A stretch of 40,739 bases of DNA from an uncultured Collinsella sp. (GTDB lineage: Bacteria; Actinomycetota; Coriobacteriia; Coriobacteriales; Coriobacteriaceae). The stretch covers positions 1-40,739 of the forward strand of contig CABVDJ010000019.1 of NCBI GenBank assembly GCA_902497025.1. Reading direction: 5' to 3'. Below the pieces are notes generated by a model. That model made no database searches. It saw only the letters and a program-made list of their open reading frames with translations, and was not told where the DNA came from. This document shows positions 1 through 7,095 of this stretch, in pieces; positions within the stretch are counted from its first letter, which is position 1, and each line of letters starts with the position of its first letter. The position numbers were made by a program, and so were the translations under genes.

Positions 1-27
1 CCCGGCGAGCATTACCTGCTCGCCGGG
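1..27 (-). terminator. Hairpin downstream of the first GH1 gene
   Basis: A perfect 10-bp inverted repeat (CCCGGCGAGC and GCTCGCCGGG) with a 7-nt loop lies 43 bp past the stop of the minus-strand GH1 gene. It looks like a transcription terminator. Any T-run would lie beyond the window edge, so rho-independence cannot be judged. Confidence 0.6.
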
Positions 28-69
28 CGCCTTGGTTAGGAGGCTATGAAGTTGAGTGTCTCAGCTTCC

Positions 70-1500
70 TTAGGACAGGTCCTCACCATTAGAAGCAATA
101 ACCTTCTTGTACCAGTCGAAGCTCTTCTTTTTGGAACGCTTGAGGGTACCGTTGCCGGCGTCATCGCGGTCCACATAGATAAAGCCATAGCGCTTGGACA
201 TCTCGCCCGTGCCGGCAGATACCAGGTCGATCGGGCCCCAGGTGGTGTAGCCCAGCAGGTCAACGCCGTCCTCGGTCACCGCGTCGCGCATGGTCTGGAT
301 GTGCTGACGCAGGAAGTCGATACGGTAGTCGTCGTTGATGGAACCATCCTCCTCGACAACATCCTTGGCGCCCAGACCGTTCTCGACCACAAACAGCGGC
401 TTCTGATAACGGTCGTACAGGTCGTTAAGGGTGATGCGGAAGCCCAGCGGATCGATGGCCCAGCCCCACTGGCTCTCCTGCAGGTAGGGGTTCTTGGCGC
501 CGGCGAAGGCGTTGCCCTGGGTGCGCTCGACATCGGGGTTATCGGCACCGGCGGAGCAACGGGTGCTGTAATAGCTAAAGCTGATGAAGTCGACAGTGTT
601 GGCGGCCAGGATCTCGCGGTCCTCGTCCGTCATGCCCACATCGATGCCCAGGCGCTCGAGCTTCTTGACGGCATAGGCCGGGTAGTAGCCGCGGCTCTGG
701 ACGTCGACGAAGAAGTAGTTGTCCTGGTTGTCGAGCTGCGCCTGGCGCACGTCGCCCGGACGGCAGCTGTAGGGGTAGTAGCTACCTGCGGCGAGCATGC
801 AGCCGATCTTGACCTCGGGGTCGATCTCGTGGGCGATCTTGGTTGCCCAAGCGCTGGCGACGAGCTCGTTGTGGGCGGCCAGGTACTCGACGGCCTCCTT
901 GTTCTCGCCCTCCTCAAAGACCAGACCGGCACCCATAAACGGCAGGTGCAGGATCATATTGATCTCGTTGAAGGTGAGCCAGTACCTCACCAGACCCTTG
1001 TAGCGGGTGAAGATCGTGGTCGCGAGATTCTTGTAGAAGTCGATGAGTTTGCGGTTGCGCCAGCCGCCGTACTCCTTGATGAGATGAATCGGGCAGTCGA
1101 AGTGCGTGATGGTCACGAGCGGCTCGATGCCGTGCGCCTGACACTCGCGGAATACGTCCTCGTAGAAGGCCAGGCCAGCCTCGTTGGGCTCGGTCTCGTC
1201 GCCGTTGGGGAAGATGCGGGTCCACGCCAGGCTCATGCGGAAGGTCTTAAAGCCCATCTCGGCAAAGAGGGCGATGTCCTCCTTGTAGTGGTGATAGAAA
1301 TCGATGCCGGTCTGCGCGGGATAGTAATAGCCGTCCTCGAAGTCGAGCATTTTGCGCTGGCCGGAGACCACCGCATAGCGCTCGGGGCCGTGCGGAGCCA
1401 CGTCCACGTTGGCAAGGCCGCGACCGTCCACGTCGTAGGCGCCCTCGCACTGATTGGCGGCCGTCGCTCCGCCCCACAGGAAGTCATTACGGAAAGCCAT
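70..1500 (-). CDS. GH1 6-phospho-beta-glucosidase (BglA-like)
   Basis: Cytoplasmic glycoside hydrolase family 1 enzyme of 476 residues, the usual family length, with no signal peptide. The start MAFRNDFLWGGATAANQ is the classic GH1 N-terminus, and ATG follows AAAGGA by 9 nt. The acid/base glutamate is in TFNEI (about E179) and the nucleophile in VVENG (about E373). The C-terminal loop S428...K436-R-Y438 is the phosphate-binding signature of enzymes acting on 6-phospho-glycosides delivered by a PTS. Overall resemblance is to E. coli BglA, including the C-terminal end KKSFDWYKKVIASNGE. No PTS gene adjoins it here; the EIIBC at 12.5-14 kb or one beyond the window edge could supply substrate. Family and 6-phospho preference are firm; the exact sugar is not known. 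Confidence 0.93.
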   Translation of the reverse strand: MAFRNDFLWGGATAANQCEGAYDVDGRGLANVDVAPHGPERYAVVSGQRKMLDFEDGYYYPAQTGIDFYHHYKEDIALFAEMGFKTFRMSLAWTRIFPNGDETEPNEAGLAFYEDVFRECQAHGIEPLVTITHFDCPIHLIKEYGGWRNRKLIDFYKNLATTIFTRYKGLVRYWLTFNEINMILHLPFMGAGLVFEEGENKEAVEYLAAHNELVASAWATKIAHEIDPEVKIGCMLAAGSYYPYSCRPGDVRQAQLDNQDNYFFVDVQSRGYYPAYAVKKLERLGIDVGMTDEDREILAANTVDFISFSYYSTRCSAGADNPDVERTQGNAFAGAKNPYLQESQWGWAIDPLGFRITLNDLYDRYQKPLFVVENGLGAKDVVEEDGSINDDYRIDFLRQHIQTMRDAVTEDGVDLLGYTTWGPIDLVSAGTGEMSKRYGFIYVDRDDAGNGTLKRSKKKSFDWYKKVIASNGEDLS

Positions 1501-1536
1501 GCATCAATCCTTTCGCACGCTGCTTGTCGTGGTTTC

Positions 1537-1565
1537 AGTATCCCCGCAAATAGGGCCTCGCCCAA
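1537..1565 (-). promoter_or_regulatory. Candidate promoter of the first GH1 gene
   Basis: On the minus strand TTGGGC (1565-1560) and GATACT (1542-1537) are separated by exactly 17 nt, about 37 nt before the GH1 start. This is a modest match to a sigma-70-type promoter. No operator-like palindrome was seen on it. Confidence 0.4.
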
Positions 1566-1652
1566 CGACAGCGGCGCAGGTCGACACTTCTTTTCGCACA
1601 CGGCGGCCCGGCGACCGCCCGCAGCTGACACTTTCTGATACCTGCCTGTCCA

Positions 1653-1689
1653 AACCACCACAAAGGGGACAGGCACCTTTGTGGTGGTT
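1653..1689. repeat. Palindromic intergenic repeat (GGGACAGG family), copy 1
   Basis: Perfect 14-bp arms AACCACCACAAAGG and CCTTTGTGGTGGTT enclose the loop GGACAGGCA. It is one of several intergenic palindromes in this window that carry a GGGGACAG or GGGACG core. A diverged second copy sits at 2991-3030, on the other side of the ATPase gene. It could act as a bidirectional terminator or be a REP-like element. Confidence 0.75.
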
Positions 1690-1695
1690 GGGGCG

Positions 1696-1820
1696 GTTTG
1701 TCTCGATCTGTAACAGGTAGAGACGATTTAGCCCGCTAGATGTTATAGATTGAGACGGAAGATTCTAGTCCACGGCGATGTCGAGGTTTTTACCGATGAG
1801 GCCTACGTAGCCGCCCTCGC
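1696..1820. repeat. Direct repeat left of the ATPase gene
   Basis: About 125 bp match 3117-3240 in the same orientation at roughly 90% by eye. The match covers a GTCT...CTGTAACA / TGTTA(C/T)AGATTGAGAC inverted repeat and then the last codons of the DUF4867-like gene. The preceding bases (1650-1716) match 2990-3057. The two copies bracket the plus-strand ATPase gene. Confidence 0.85.
1765..1820 (-). pseudogene. 3'-end remnant of a DUF4867-like gene
   Basis: Read on the minus strand, this piece encodes EGGYVGLIGKNLDIAVD and then a TAG stop. The intact gene at 3186-3830 ends EGGYVGLIGKNLDIACD. Most differences between the two copies are synonymous (GAG/GAA, ATC/ATT, GGT/GGC, AAA/AAG), with one residue changed near the stop. 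That pattern suggests a fragment of a diverged, once-functional homologue rather than a recent copy made by slippage. Nothing upstream of it continues the gene; an A-rich tract and the ATPase gene follow. Confidence 0.75.
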
Positions 1821-1837
1821 CGGCGGGATATTTGACT

Positions 1838-1877
1838 GAATAGGAAAAAAAGAAAAAATAGGAAAAAAAGGAAAGGA
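1838..1877 (+). promoter_or_regulatory. A-rich tract and ribosome site of the ATPase gene
   Basis: The tract from 1838 repeats the pattern TAGGAAAAAAAG twice and ends in AAAGGAGACTC just before ATG at 1883. It is strikingly A-rich in a high-GC region. The GGAG supports the chosen start, and the A-tract could help transcription or keep the start site unstructured. Confidence 0.5.
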
Positions 1878-1882
1878 GACTC

Positions 1883-2989
1883 ATGACTGAAACTATCTTC
1901 TCCCCCTCATTTGGAAATCGCCCGTCCTATCTGGTGGGACGCGGGAACGTGATTTCGACATTCATCTCCGGCCTTGAGCAGGAGCCGGGCAATCGAGACC
2001 GAGCCATGCTCATGCTCGGCCAGCGAGGCAGCGGCAAAACGGTTCTGCTGTGGGAACTTGCCAATCGCGCACGCAAGCTCGGCTTTGTTGTCGCCACGCC
2101 CACCGTAGCCTCCGAGGATATGCTCGAGCGCATTGTTGAGAAGATCCAGGAAGCGGGCGAGTCCTACGCCAACAAGCATCGTCTCCCCAAACTTACAGAT
2201 GGCAGTTTGAGCGTCTTCGGTTTCTCAGCCGGCCTCGAGTTTACGCGCGATGTTCAGGAAACTAAGAGTTTTCAGTTCAAACTCACGCAGCTGGCACGCA
2301 AGTTAACCGAGCAAGGGCATGGCATCCTCATCCTCATCGACGAGCTCCAGGCAAACTCGCCCGAGATCAGACAGCTCGTCACCGCCTATCAAGAGCTGGT
2401 CGGCGAGGGGCTCAACGTCGCGCTCGTCATGGCGGGCCTCCCGGGAGCAGTCTCCGCGACACTCAACGACCGCGTACTGACATTTCTCAACCGCGCACGC
2501 AAGGTCACGCTCGAACCGCTTTCAGTTGGAGATGTGGATGCCTACTATCAGCGAGCTTTCGAAGAGCTCGACCTTGATATTCCAGGCGATCTTCGGCTGG
2601 ACGCCGCTCGCGCAACTCAGGGCTCGCCCTACATGCTGCAGCTCATCGGCTACAACATCGCCAATCGTTGCCAGGCAGGAGAACACGTAACGCCAGAGCA
2701 AGTCGACGGAGCAATCGAAGCGTCAAAGGCCGATTTCGAAAACGATGTGTGCGAAACGACACTCGCCGCGCTATCGGACCAAGACGTCGCGTTTCTCGAC
2801 GCAATGACTGATGACGAAGCCGCCGTGTCTCGCATTTCTGATGTTGCGAAGCGTATGTCAGTCACACCGGACTACGCACAAAAGTATCGCCGGCGCCTCA
2901 TCGACGCCGGCGTAATCGAACAGGCGCGCCGCGGTTACGTGCGTTTCGCTGTTCCATATATGGCTGACTATCTGCGCAGCCTGCTCTAG
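1883..2989 (+). CDS. AAA/archaeal-type ATPase with C-terminal winged helix
   Basis: This 368-residue protein is a predicted cytoplasmic P-loop ATPase. The Walker A motif is GQRGSGKT (46-53) and Walker B is ILILIDE (148-154, D153/E154). The C-terminal 80 or so residues (SRISDVAKRMSVTPDYAQKY onward) look like a winged-helix DNA-binding domain. The plan resembles Orc1/Cdc6-like and PF01637-type ATPases, which are often found on mobile DNA in bacteria. It is the only plus-strand gene in the first 17 kb and is bracketed by direct repeats containing a remnant of the neighbouring gene, so it looks inserted. No nuclease, toxin or transposase partner is visible. The fold is well supported; the cellular role is unknown. 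Confidence 0.85.
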   Translation: MTETIFSPSFGNRPSYLVGRGNVISTFISGLEQEPGNRDRAMLMLGQRGSGKTVLLWELANRARKLGFVVATPTVASEDMLERIVEKIQEAGESYANKHRLPKLTDGSLSVFGFSAGLEFTRDVQETKSFQFKLTQLARKLTEQGHGILILIDELQANSPEIRQLVTAYQELVGEGLNVALVMAGLPGAVSATLNDRVLTFLNRARKVTLEPLSVGDVDAYYQRAFEELDLDIPGDLRLDAARATQGSPYMLQLIGYNIANRCQAGEHVTPEQVDGAIEASKADFENDVCETTLAALSDQDVAFLDAMTDDEAAVSRISDVAKRMSVTPDYAQKYRRRLIDAGVIEQARRGYVRFAVPYMADYLRSLL

Positions 2990-3057
2990 ACAACCACCGC
3001 AATGGGGACAGGCACCTTTGTGGTGGATTGGGGGCGGTTTGTCTCGATCTGTAACAG
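2990..3057. repeat. Second copy of the GGGACAGG palindromic repeat
   Basis: This stretch matches 1650-1716 in direct orientation with several changes; the arms CAACCACCGCAATGG and CCTTTGTGGTGGATTG pair imperfectly. It starts right after the ATPase stop codon and continues into a TCTCGATCTGTAACAG word that also occurs in the upstream copy. Confidence 0.75.
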
Positions 3058-3096
3058 TTAGGCCGCCAAAACCGGGTCTGGTGTTACAGATCGAGA
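3042..3096. repeat. Inverted repeat TCTCGATCTGTAACA
   Basis: TCTCGATCTGTAACA is followed about 25 nt later by its reverse complement TGTTACAGATCGAGA. A sister inverted repeat, GTCTAAATCTGTAACA with TGTTACAGATTGAGAC, lies at 3121-3179 and, diverged, at 1699-1757. The 2990-3185 gap is therefore repeat DNA; no gene is seen in it. Confidence 0.7.
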
Positions 3097-3116
3097 TTTT
3101 TCGGGCGGCCCCTGCA

Positions 3117-3240
3117 GTTTGTCTAAATCTGTAACAGGTAGAGACGATTTAGCCCGCTAGATGTTACAGATTGAGACGGAAGATTCTAGTCGCAGGCGAT
3201 GTCGAGGTTCTTGCCAATGAGGCCTACGTAGCCGCCTTCG
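3117..3240. repeat. Direct repeat right of the ATPase gene
   Basis: Partner of the repeat at 1696-1820. It runs from an intergenic inverted repeat into the last 18 or so codons of the intact DUF4867-like gene (stop at 3186-3188). This copy is continuous with a full gene, so it is probably the ancestral arrangement. Confidence 0.85.
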
Positions 3241-3830
3241 GCAGCCTTGGGGCTGTCGGCGTGGCAGAGGACCCACTTGTCTGCCTTCCAGTAGCAGTAG
3301 CTGTCACCGGCGGCAGGCATGTCGGCCGCGGCCTCGGGGCGCGGACCATTGGTGCCAGCGGGCAGCGCCACCATCACCTGGAAGCCACCGTCGTCGACCA
3401 TGCACGGCGTGTAGTGGAGCGTGGTGTTGAAAACCTCGACGACCTTGCCCGCCGGCACGCGGAACGCCTTGACGCACGCGGTATCGAGCTTGCCGTCCTC
3501 GATCTCCCAGCGATGTGCCACGAGCAGGATAAAGTCGCGTGCACCCAGGTTGAACTCGCTCGCGCGGTGGTACTCCAGGCAGTTGAGACGCGTGTTGTGG
3601 CCGTTGCACCAGCCGAGCTGGAAGGGACGGCCGCCAAACATGAGAAAGCCCAGTTTATCGGCATCCTTGACGCCCTCGAGCTCCGGCGCGCTTGCTACGT
3701 ACTTGCTGCCCTCGGGGATGGGCGTAGCGGAAAGCGCCCCGACGAGCGGAGCGGTCAGGTTGGACGGAACGTCGTTCCACACGCGGCCATAAGATTTGAA
3801 CTCGGGATCTGATACAGAGTAGATATGCAT
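3186..3830 (-). CDS. DUF4867-like protein
   Basis: A 214-residue cytoplasmic protein starting MHIYSVSDPEF; this ATG has AGGAG 6 nt upstream, whereas longer starts have none. It has the look of DUF4867 proteins, cupin-like single-domain proteins often found beside sugar-catabolic genes. Visible features are FGGRPFQLGWCNGHNTRLNCLE, with Cys and His residues that could bind metal, followed by HRWEIEDGKLD and FRVPAGKVVEVFNTTLHYTPC. It sits downstream of luxS behind a terminator, so it is probably transcribed alone. A role as a sugar isomerase or sugar-binding protein is only a guess. Its 3' end is duplicated beyond the neighbouring ATPase gene. Confidence 0.6.
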   Translation of the reverse strand: MHIYSVSDPEFKSYGRVWNDVPSNLTAPLVGALSATPIPEGSKYVASAPELEGVKDADKLGFLMFGGRPFQLGWCNGHNTRLNCLEYHRASEFNLGARDFILLVAHRWEIEDGKLDTACVKAFRVPAGKVVEVFNTTLHYTPCMVDDGGFQVMVALPAGTNGPRPEAAADMPAAGDSYCYWKADKWVLCHADSPKAAEGGYVGLIGKNLDIACD

Positions 3831-3904
3831 GCTCGCTCCTGTTCGTTTATGTGACAGTATGAACATTCTAGAACTATCTCGTTCCGTTTTGAGCGCCCAG
3901 CATG

Positions 3905-3934
3905 AAAAAGCGCCCCACAAAGAGCGGGAGCGCT
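3905..3934 (-). terminator. Terminator after luxS
   Basis: On the minus strand a stem of AGCGCTCC with GGGGCGCT (one G-U pair) is followed directly by TTTTTC, 32 nt past the luxS stop codon. It is a good rho-independent terminator that separates luxS from the DUF4867-like gene. Confidence 0.75.
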
Positions 3935-3965
3935 TCTGGCGCAAACGCTATTCCTGCCAGCAGCC

Positions 3966-4454
3966 TTACGCCTGCTGATAGTGCAGGTGCTTCTCGTCGA
4001 TATCGGCCAGGTCGCGGTCGAGATAGCGGCGCGCGAGCCAGTTTGCCATGGGGAGGTTCTGGTCCAGGTAGTTACCGCACTCCTCGGGAGCGGCTCCGGG
4101 GACATCACCCTCAAAGTCGGCGACAAACTCGAACAGCTCGCGCACGAGCGGCAGAATCTCCTCGCTCGTCAGCTCACCAAAAACGACGAGGTAAAAGCCC
4201 GTGCGGCAGCCCATGGGGCCAAAGTAGACAATGCGGCTCGACCACTCGGCATGATTGCGGAGGAACGTCGCGCCCAGGTGCTCGATGGTGTGGCACTCGG
4301 CCGTGTTCATGACCGGCTCCTTGTTGGGCGTGGTCAGGCGCAGATCAAACGTGGTGACGGCGGTACCGGTCGCCGAATCGCGGTCAATGCGGCTCACATA
4401 CACGCCGGGCTCAAGCAGCAGATGGTCAACGGAAAAACTCGCGATGCGCTCCAT
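3966..4454 (-). CDS. luxS: S-ribosylhomocysteine lyase LuxS
   Basis: LuxS cleaves S-ribosylhomocysteine to homocysteine and DPD, the precursor of autoinducer-2, in the activated methyl cycle. The protein has 162 residues, normal for the family. The metal ligands are present: HTIEH (H55, H59) and the cysteine of ECGNYLDQN (C126). The catalytic cysteine is C83 in GPMGCRTGFYL. ATG is preceded by GAGAGGA. The gene lies downstream of the FGGY kinase with 152 nt between them, containing two hairpins, and ends in a clear terminator. The identification is secure. Confidence 0.97.
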   Translation of the reverse strand: MERIASFSVDHLLLEPGVYVSRIDRDSATGTAVTTFDLRLTTPNKEPVMNTAECHTIEHLGATFLRNHAEWSSRIVYFGPMGCRTGFYLVVFGELTSEEILPLVRELFEFVADFEGDVPGAAPEECGNYLDQNLPMANWLARRYLDRDLADIDEKHLHYQQA

Positions 4455-4475
4455 AGCAGATCCTCTCGGTAGTCA

Positions 4476-4550
4476 ATTTGGGACGGGGCTCTTTTAGCTG
4501 GTTCGAATGGTCGCACCAATCATACCAGTCAAAAAAGCCCCGTCCCAAAT
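4476..4550. repeat. Long inverted repeat in the luxS leader
   Basis: ATTTGGGACGGGGCT (4476-4490) and AGCCCCGTCCCAAAT (4536-4550) form perfect 15-bp arms around a 45-nt loop. On the minus strand the first arm reached is followed by TTTTTT, so it could end kinase transcription or fold in the luxS 5' leader. The GGGACGGGG core links it to the other intergenic palindromes of this window. Confidence 0.75.
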
Positions 4551-4559
4551 AAGCTACCT

Positions 4560-4594
4560 GGGACGAGGACCAATGAGTTTTTAATCCCCGTCCC
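4560..4594 (-). terminator. Hairpin after the FGGY kinase gene
   Basis: GGGACGAGG (4560-4568) and CCCCGTCCC (4586-4594) pair across a 17-nt loop, 12 nt beyond the kinase stop. The word GGGACGGGGATT resembles GGGACGGGGCTT in the neighbouring inverted repeat, so the two hairpins are probably related copies. Confidence 0.5.
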
Positions 4595-4606
4595 GGAAAA
4601 ATCATG

Positions 4607-6097
4607 CTAGGCAGTGTATGCAATTGTTGATTTGACAGCGTGGCGCCAGCCGGCGATCTTTTTGGTGCGTTCGTCGGCGGTCATGACAGGCTCCACGATG
4701 CCGCGGGCACCGTAGACGTCGACGACATCGCGCGTGTACATGCCCAGCGCAATACCGCAGGCCCAGGCCGCGCCCAGGCCGCTCATCTCGTCGTTGCTCG
4801 CGATGCGGATGGGCGAGCCAACCAAGTCACTCTCAAACTGCATCAGGTACGCGTCGCGCGTGGGACCGCCGTCAACACGAAGCTCGGCCAATGCCGCGCC
4901 CGAGTCCTCGACCATCGCATCGATCACGTCAAAGATCTGATAGGCAATCGACTCGTCGGCGGCCTTCACGAACTCCGCGCGACCCGTGGTGCGCGTCATG
5001 CCAAAGACGCAGCCCTCGGCGTCACTCGCCCAGTGCGGCGCGCCCAAACCGGTAAACGCCGGTACAAAGTAGACACGGCTCGCCGGATTGGCGGCGTAGC
5101 ACAGGTCGGTAACTTCCTCGGGGTTATTGATGAGCTCCAGATCATCGCGCAGCCACGTCTTAACGGCGCCGGCGTAGCTCACGTTGCCCTCGAGTACATA
5201 CTCGGTCACGCCGTCCATACGCCATGCGAGCGAGCTCGAAAGCCCGTGCGAGCTGGCAACGAACTCGTCGCCGACGTTCATCATGACCGAGCTGCCGGTG
5301 CCATAGGTCGCCTTGGCCATACCGCGGCTGTGGCAACCCTGCGCGAACAAGGCCGCATGGCTGTCGCCGAGCACGCCGTGAATGGGCACGGGTGCCGGCA
5401 AAAAGCCGCCCAGGTCCGTCGTGCCGAACAGGCCATCGGAATCGGTCACCTGCGGCAGGCAGGCCACGTCGACGCCAAAGGCCTCGCACACCGGCTCGCT
5501 CCAGCAGCCACGGCGCAGGTCAAAGAGCTGCGTGCGGCCGGCGTTAGACCAGTCGCAGCGGAACTCCGCGCCGCCCGTGAGCGTCCAGACCACCCAGGCA
5601 TCGATGGTGCCCAGACACAGCTCACCCGCCGCCTCGGCCTCGGCAGCCGCGGGAACGTTCGCGAGAATCCAGGCCATCTTGCCCGCCGGATAGTAGGGCG
5701 AGAGTACCAGACCCGTCGTGTCGCGCACCAGGTCGGCCACACCCTCGCGTGCGGCCAGCTCGTCGCACAGCTCGCGGGCGCGGGCGCACTGCCACACCAC
5801 GGCGTCGCACAGCGGATCGCCCGTCGTGCGGTTCCAGGCAACGGTGGTCTCGCGCTGGTTGGAGATGCCGATGCCGGCGACGTCGGCCGGGTCGACCCCA
5901 GTCTCCTCCACCACGGCACGCGCCACGGCCAGCACATTGGCGGCAATCTCGGCCGGATCATGGCTCACCCAGCCGGCCTCGTTGACAATCTGGCGATGCG
6001 AGCGATCGGCACGATGAATCAGATGGCCGCCCTCGTCCACCAGCAGCGCCTTGGTGCCCTGCGTGGATTGATCGATTCCGATGATGTAGCGGCCCAT
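4607..6097 (-). CDS. FGGY-family sugar kinase, GlpK-like with altered pocket
   Basis: A 496-residue ATP-dependent kinase closest in appearance to glycerol kinase. The ATG at 6097 (MGRYIIGIDQSTQGTK) follows AAAGGGG; the longer frame would need TTG. The GlpK contacts R82/E83 (NQRETT), W102 (VVWQCAR), Y135 (SPYYPAGK) and D245 (LGDSHAALF) are kept. E. coli Q246 and F270 are replaced by S246 and S270 (TYGTGSSVMMN). F270 packs against glycerol in E. coli GlpK, so the pocket here is more polar and probably takes a larger ketose. The gene follows the split transketolase and isomerase genes, which also argues against plain glycerol. LuxS lies downstream, so an LsrK-like AI-2 kinase role was considered, but the GlpK motifs make it less likely. 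Routine pipelines would call it glpK. Confidence 0.85.
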   Translation of the reverse strand: MGRYIIGIDQSTQGTKALLVDEGGHLIHRADRSHRQIVNEAGWVSHDPAEIAANVLAVARAVVEETGVDPADVAGIGISNQRETTVAWNRTTGDPLCDAVVWQCARARELCDELAAREGVADLVRDTTGLVLSPYYPAGKMAWILANVPAAAEAEAAGELCLGTIDAWVVWTLTGGAEFRCDWSNAGRTQLFDLRRGCWSEPVCEAFGVDVACLPQVTDSDGLFGTTDLGGFLPAPVPIHGVLGDSHAALFAQGCHSRGMAKATYGTGSSVMMNVGDEFVASSHGLSSSLAWRMDGVTEYVLEGNVSYAGAVKTWLRDDLELINNPEEVTDLCYAANPASRVYFVPAFTGLGAPHWASDAEGCVFGMTRTTGRAEFVKAADESIAYQIFDVIDAMVEDSGAALAELRVDGGPTRDAYLMQFESDLVGSPIRIASNDEMSGLGAAWACGIALGMYTRDVVDVYGARGIVEPVMTADERTKKIAGWRHAVKSTIAYTA

Positions 6098-6115
6098 GGC
6101 CACCCCTTTCAAAAC

Positions 6116-6150
6116 GAATGTGACAAAGGGACGGCCCCTTTGTCACATTC
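6116..6150. repeat. Palindrome between transketolase and kinase genes
   Basis: GAATGTGACAAAGGG and CCCTTTGTCACATTC form perfect 15-bp arms around a very short loop, filling the 56-nt gap between the two genes. There is no T-run, so it may be a partial terminator, an mRNA-processing site or a REP-like element. It carries the GGGAC core. Confidence 0.75.
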
Positions 6151-6153
6151 CAG

Positions 6154-7095
6154 TTACTCTGTGGGCAGGAAGTCGGCGACCGTCTGCGCGATTCCGGCAC
6201 CCGTCAGGCCGTAGTGTGCAAAAACCTCGGGGCTCGTGCCGGTGATGACCGGCGCGTCGGGCAGGGAGAGGCACTTGACCGGACGCGGGCAATGCTCGCC
6301 CACCACCTGCGAGACCATGGAACCCAGGCCGCCGAAGGGGCTGTGCTCTTCGACGGTCACGACGGCGCGCGTGGCACCGGCGGCCTCAATCACGGCCTCG
6401 GTGTCGAGCGGCTTGACGCAGTACATGTCGAGCACCGTTGCCGAGATGCCCTGCTCGGCCAGCAGGTCGGCGGCATCTACGGCGTGGCGGACCATCTCGC
6501 CGGTGGCGACGAGCGTCACATCGGTGCCGCGGCGCACCCAGGTGGCGCGATCCATCTGGAACGGGCACTCGTCCTCGGTGTACACGTCCTCGACCGGATT
6601 GCGCCCCACGCGGATATAGGCCGGCTTGTTATCGGCTACCAGGGCGCGCACGAGCTCGGCGGTCTGGAAGCGGTCGCTCGGCAGATACACGCGCATGTTG
6701 GGAATCGCGCTCATGGCGGCGATATCCTGCGCGGAGTGGTGGCTCATACCCAGGGCGCCGTAGGACACGCCGCCCGAGATGCCGATGAGTTTGACGTTGG
6801 TGTTGGAGTACGAGACGTCGACCTTGCACTGCTCATAGGAGCGCGTGGTCACAAAGGATGCCGGCGAGGCGGCCCAGGCCTTCTTGCCGCACGAAGCCAT
6901 ACCGGCGGCGATGCTCACCAGGTCCTGCTCGGCGATGCCGACCTCAACGGACTGCTGGGGATACTGATCGAAGAACGGCGTGAGCGACGCGGAGCCACGG
7001 GAGTCGGAGCACAGGACGACGATGTCCTTATCGTTCTTCGCAGCCTCGAGCAGCGTGTCGCAGATAACCTTGCGATTGGCGATCTTGTTAGCCAT
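6154..7095 (-). CDS. Transketolase, C-terminal subunit
   Basis: A 313-residue protein equal to the pyrimidine-binding and C-terminal domains of transketolase. The start MANKIANRKVICDTLLEAAK at 7095 has AAGGAGG 8 nt upstream and overlaps the stop of the N-subunit gene by 8 nt, so the two are translationally coupled. Visible features are VEVGIAEQDLVSIAAGMA, with the glutamate that activates thiamine diphosphate, then SYGALGMSHHSAQDIAAMSAIPN and the C-terminal domain with VTVEEHSPFGGLGSMV. It should pair with the N subunit to move two-carbon units between sugar phosphates. Grouping with an isomerase and a kinase suggests a dedicated catabolic enzyme rather than the housekeeping transketolase. 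Confidence 0.92.
   Translation of the reverse strand: MANKIANRKVICDTLLEAAKNDKDIVVLCSDSRGSASLTPFFDQYPQQSVEVGIAEQDLVSIAAGMASCGKKAWAASPASFVTTRSYEQCKVDVSYSNTNVKLIGISGGVSYGALGMSHHSAQDIAAMSAIPNMRVYLPSDRFQTAELVRALVADNKPAYIRVGRNPVEDVYTEDECPFQMDRATWVRRGTDVTLVATGEMVRHAVDAADLLAEQGISATVLDMYCVKPLDTEAVIEAAGATRAVVTVEEHSPFGGLGSMVSQVVGEHCPRPVKCLSLPDAPVITGTSPEVFAHYGLTGAGIAQTVADFLPTE

Noticed and set aside
46..1638. Long plus-strand reading frame opposite the first GH1 gene
   Set aside because: It is the antisense shadow of a clearly conserved GH1 gene in high-GC DNA. Its translation is low-complexity Val/Leu/Ala-rich and shows no domain.
1653..3096. CRISPR array or integron-like repeats
   Set aside because: Only two copies of each repeat exist, more than 1 kb apart with a gene between them; there is no regular spacer pattern and no cas gene or integrase.
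4455..4606. SAM- or SAH-sensing riboswitch upstream of luxS
   Set aside because: The two hairpins are explained by the GGGACGGGG palindromic repeat family seen elsewhere in the window; no SAM/SAH riboswitch core was recognised.
4607..6097. LsrK-type autoinducer-2 kinase, because luxS is next to it
   Set aside because: The protein keeps GlpK motifs (NQRETT, WQCAR, D245) and lies with transketolase genes; no Lsr transporter, LsrF or LsrG gene is present, and hairpins separate it from luxS.
4640..6214. 524-codon plus-strand reading frame opposite the kinase
   Set aside because: Shadow of the FGGY kinase gene; no ribosome site and no recognisable domain.
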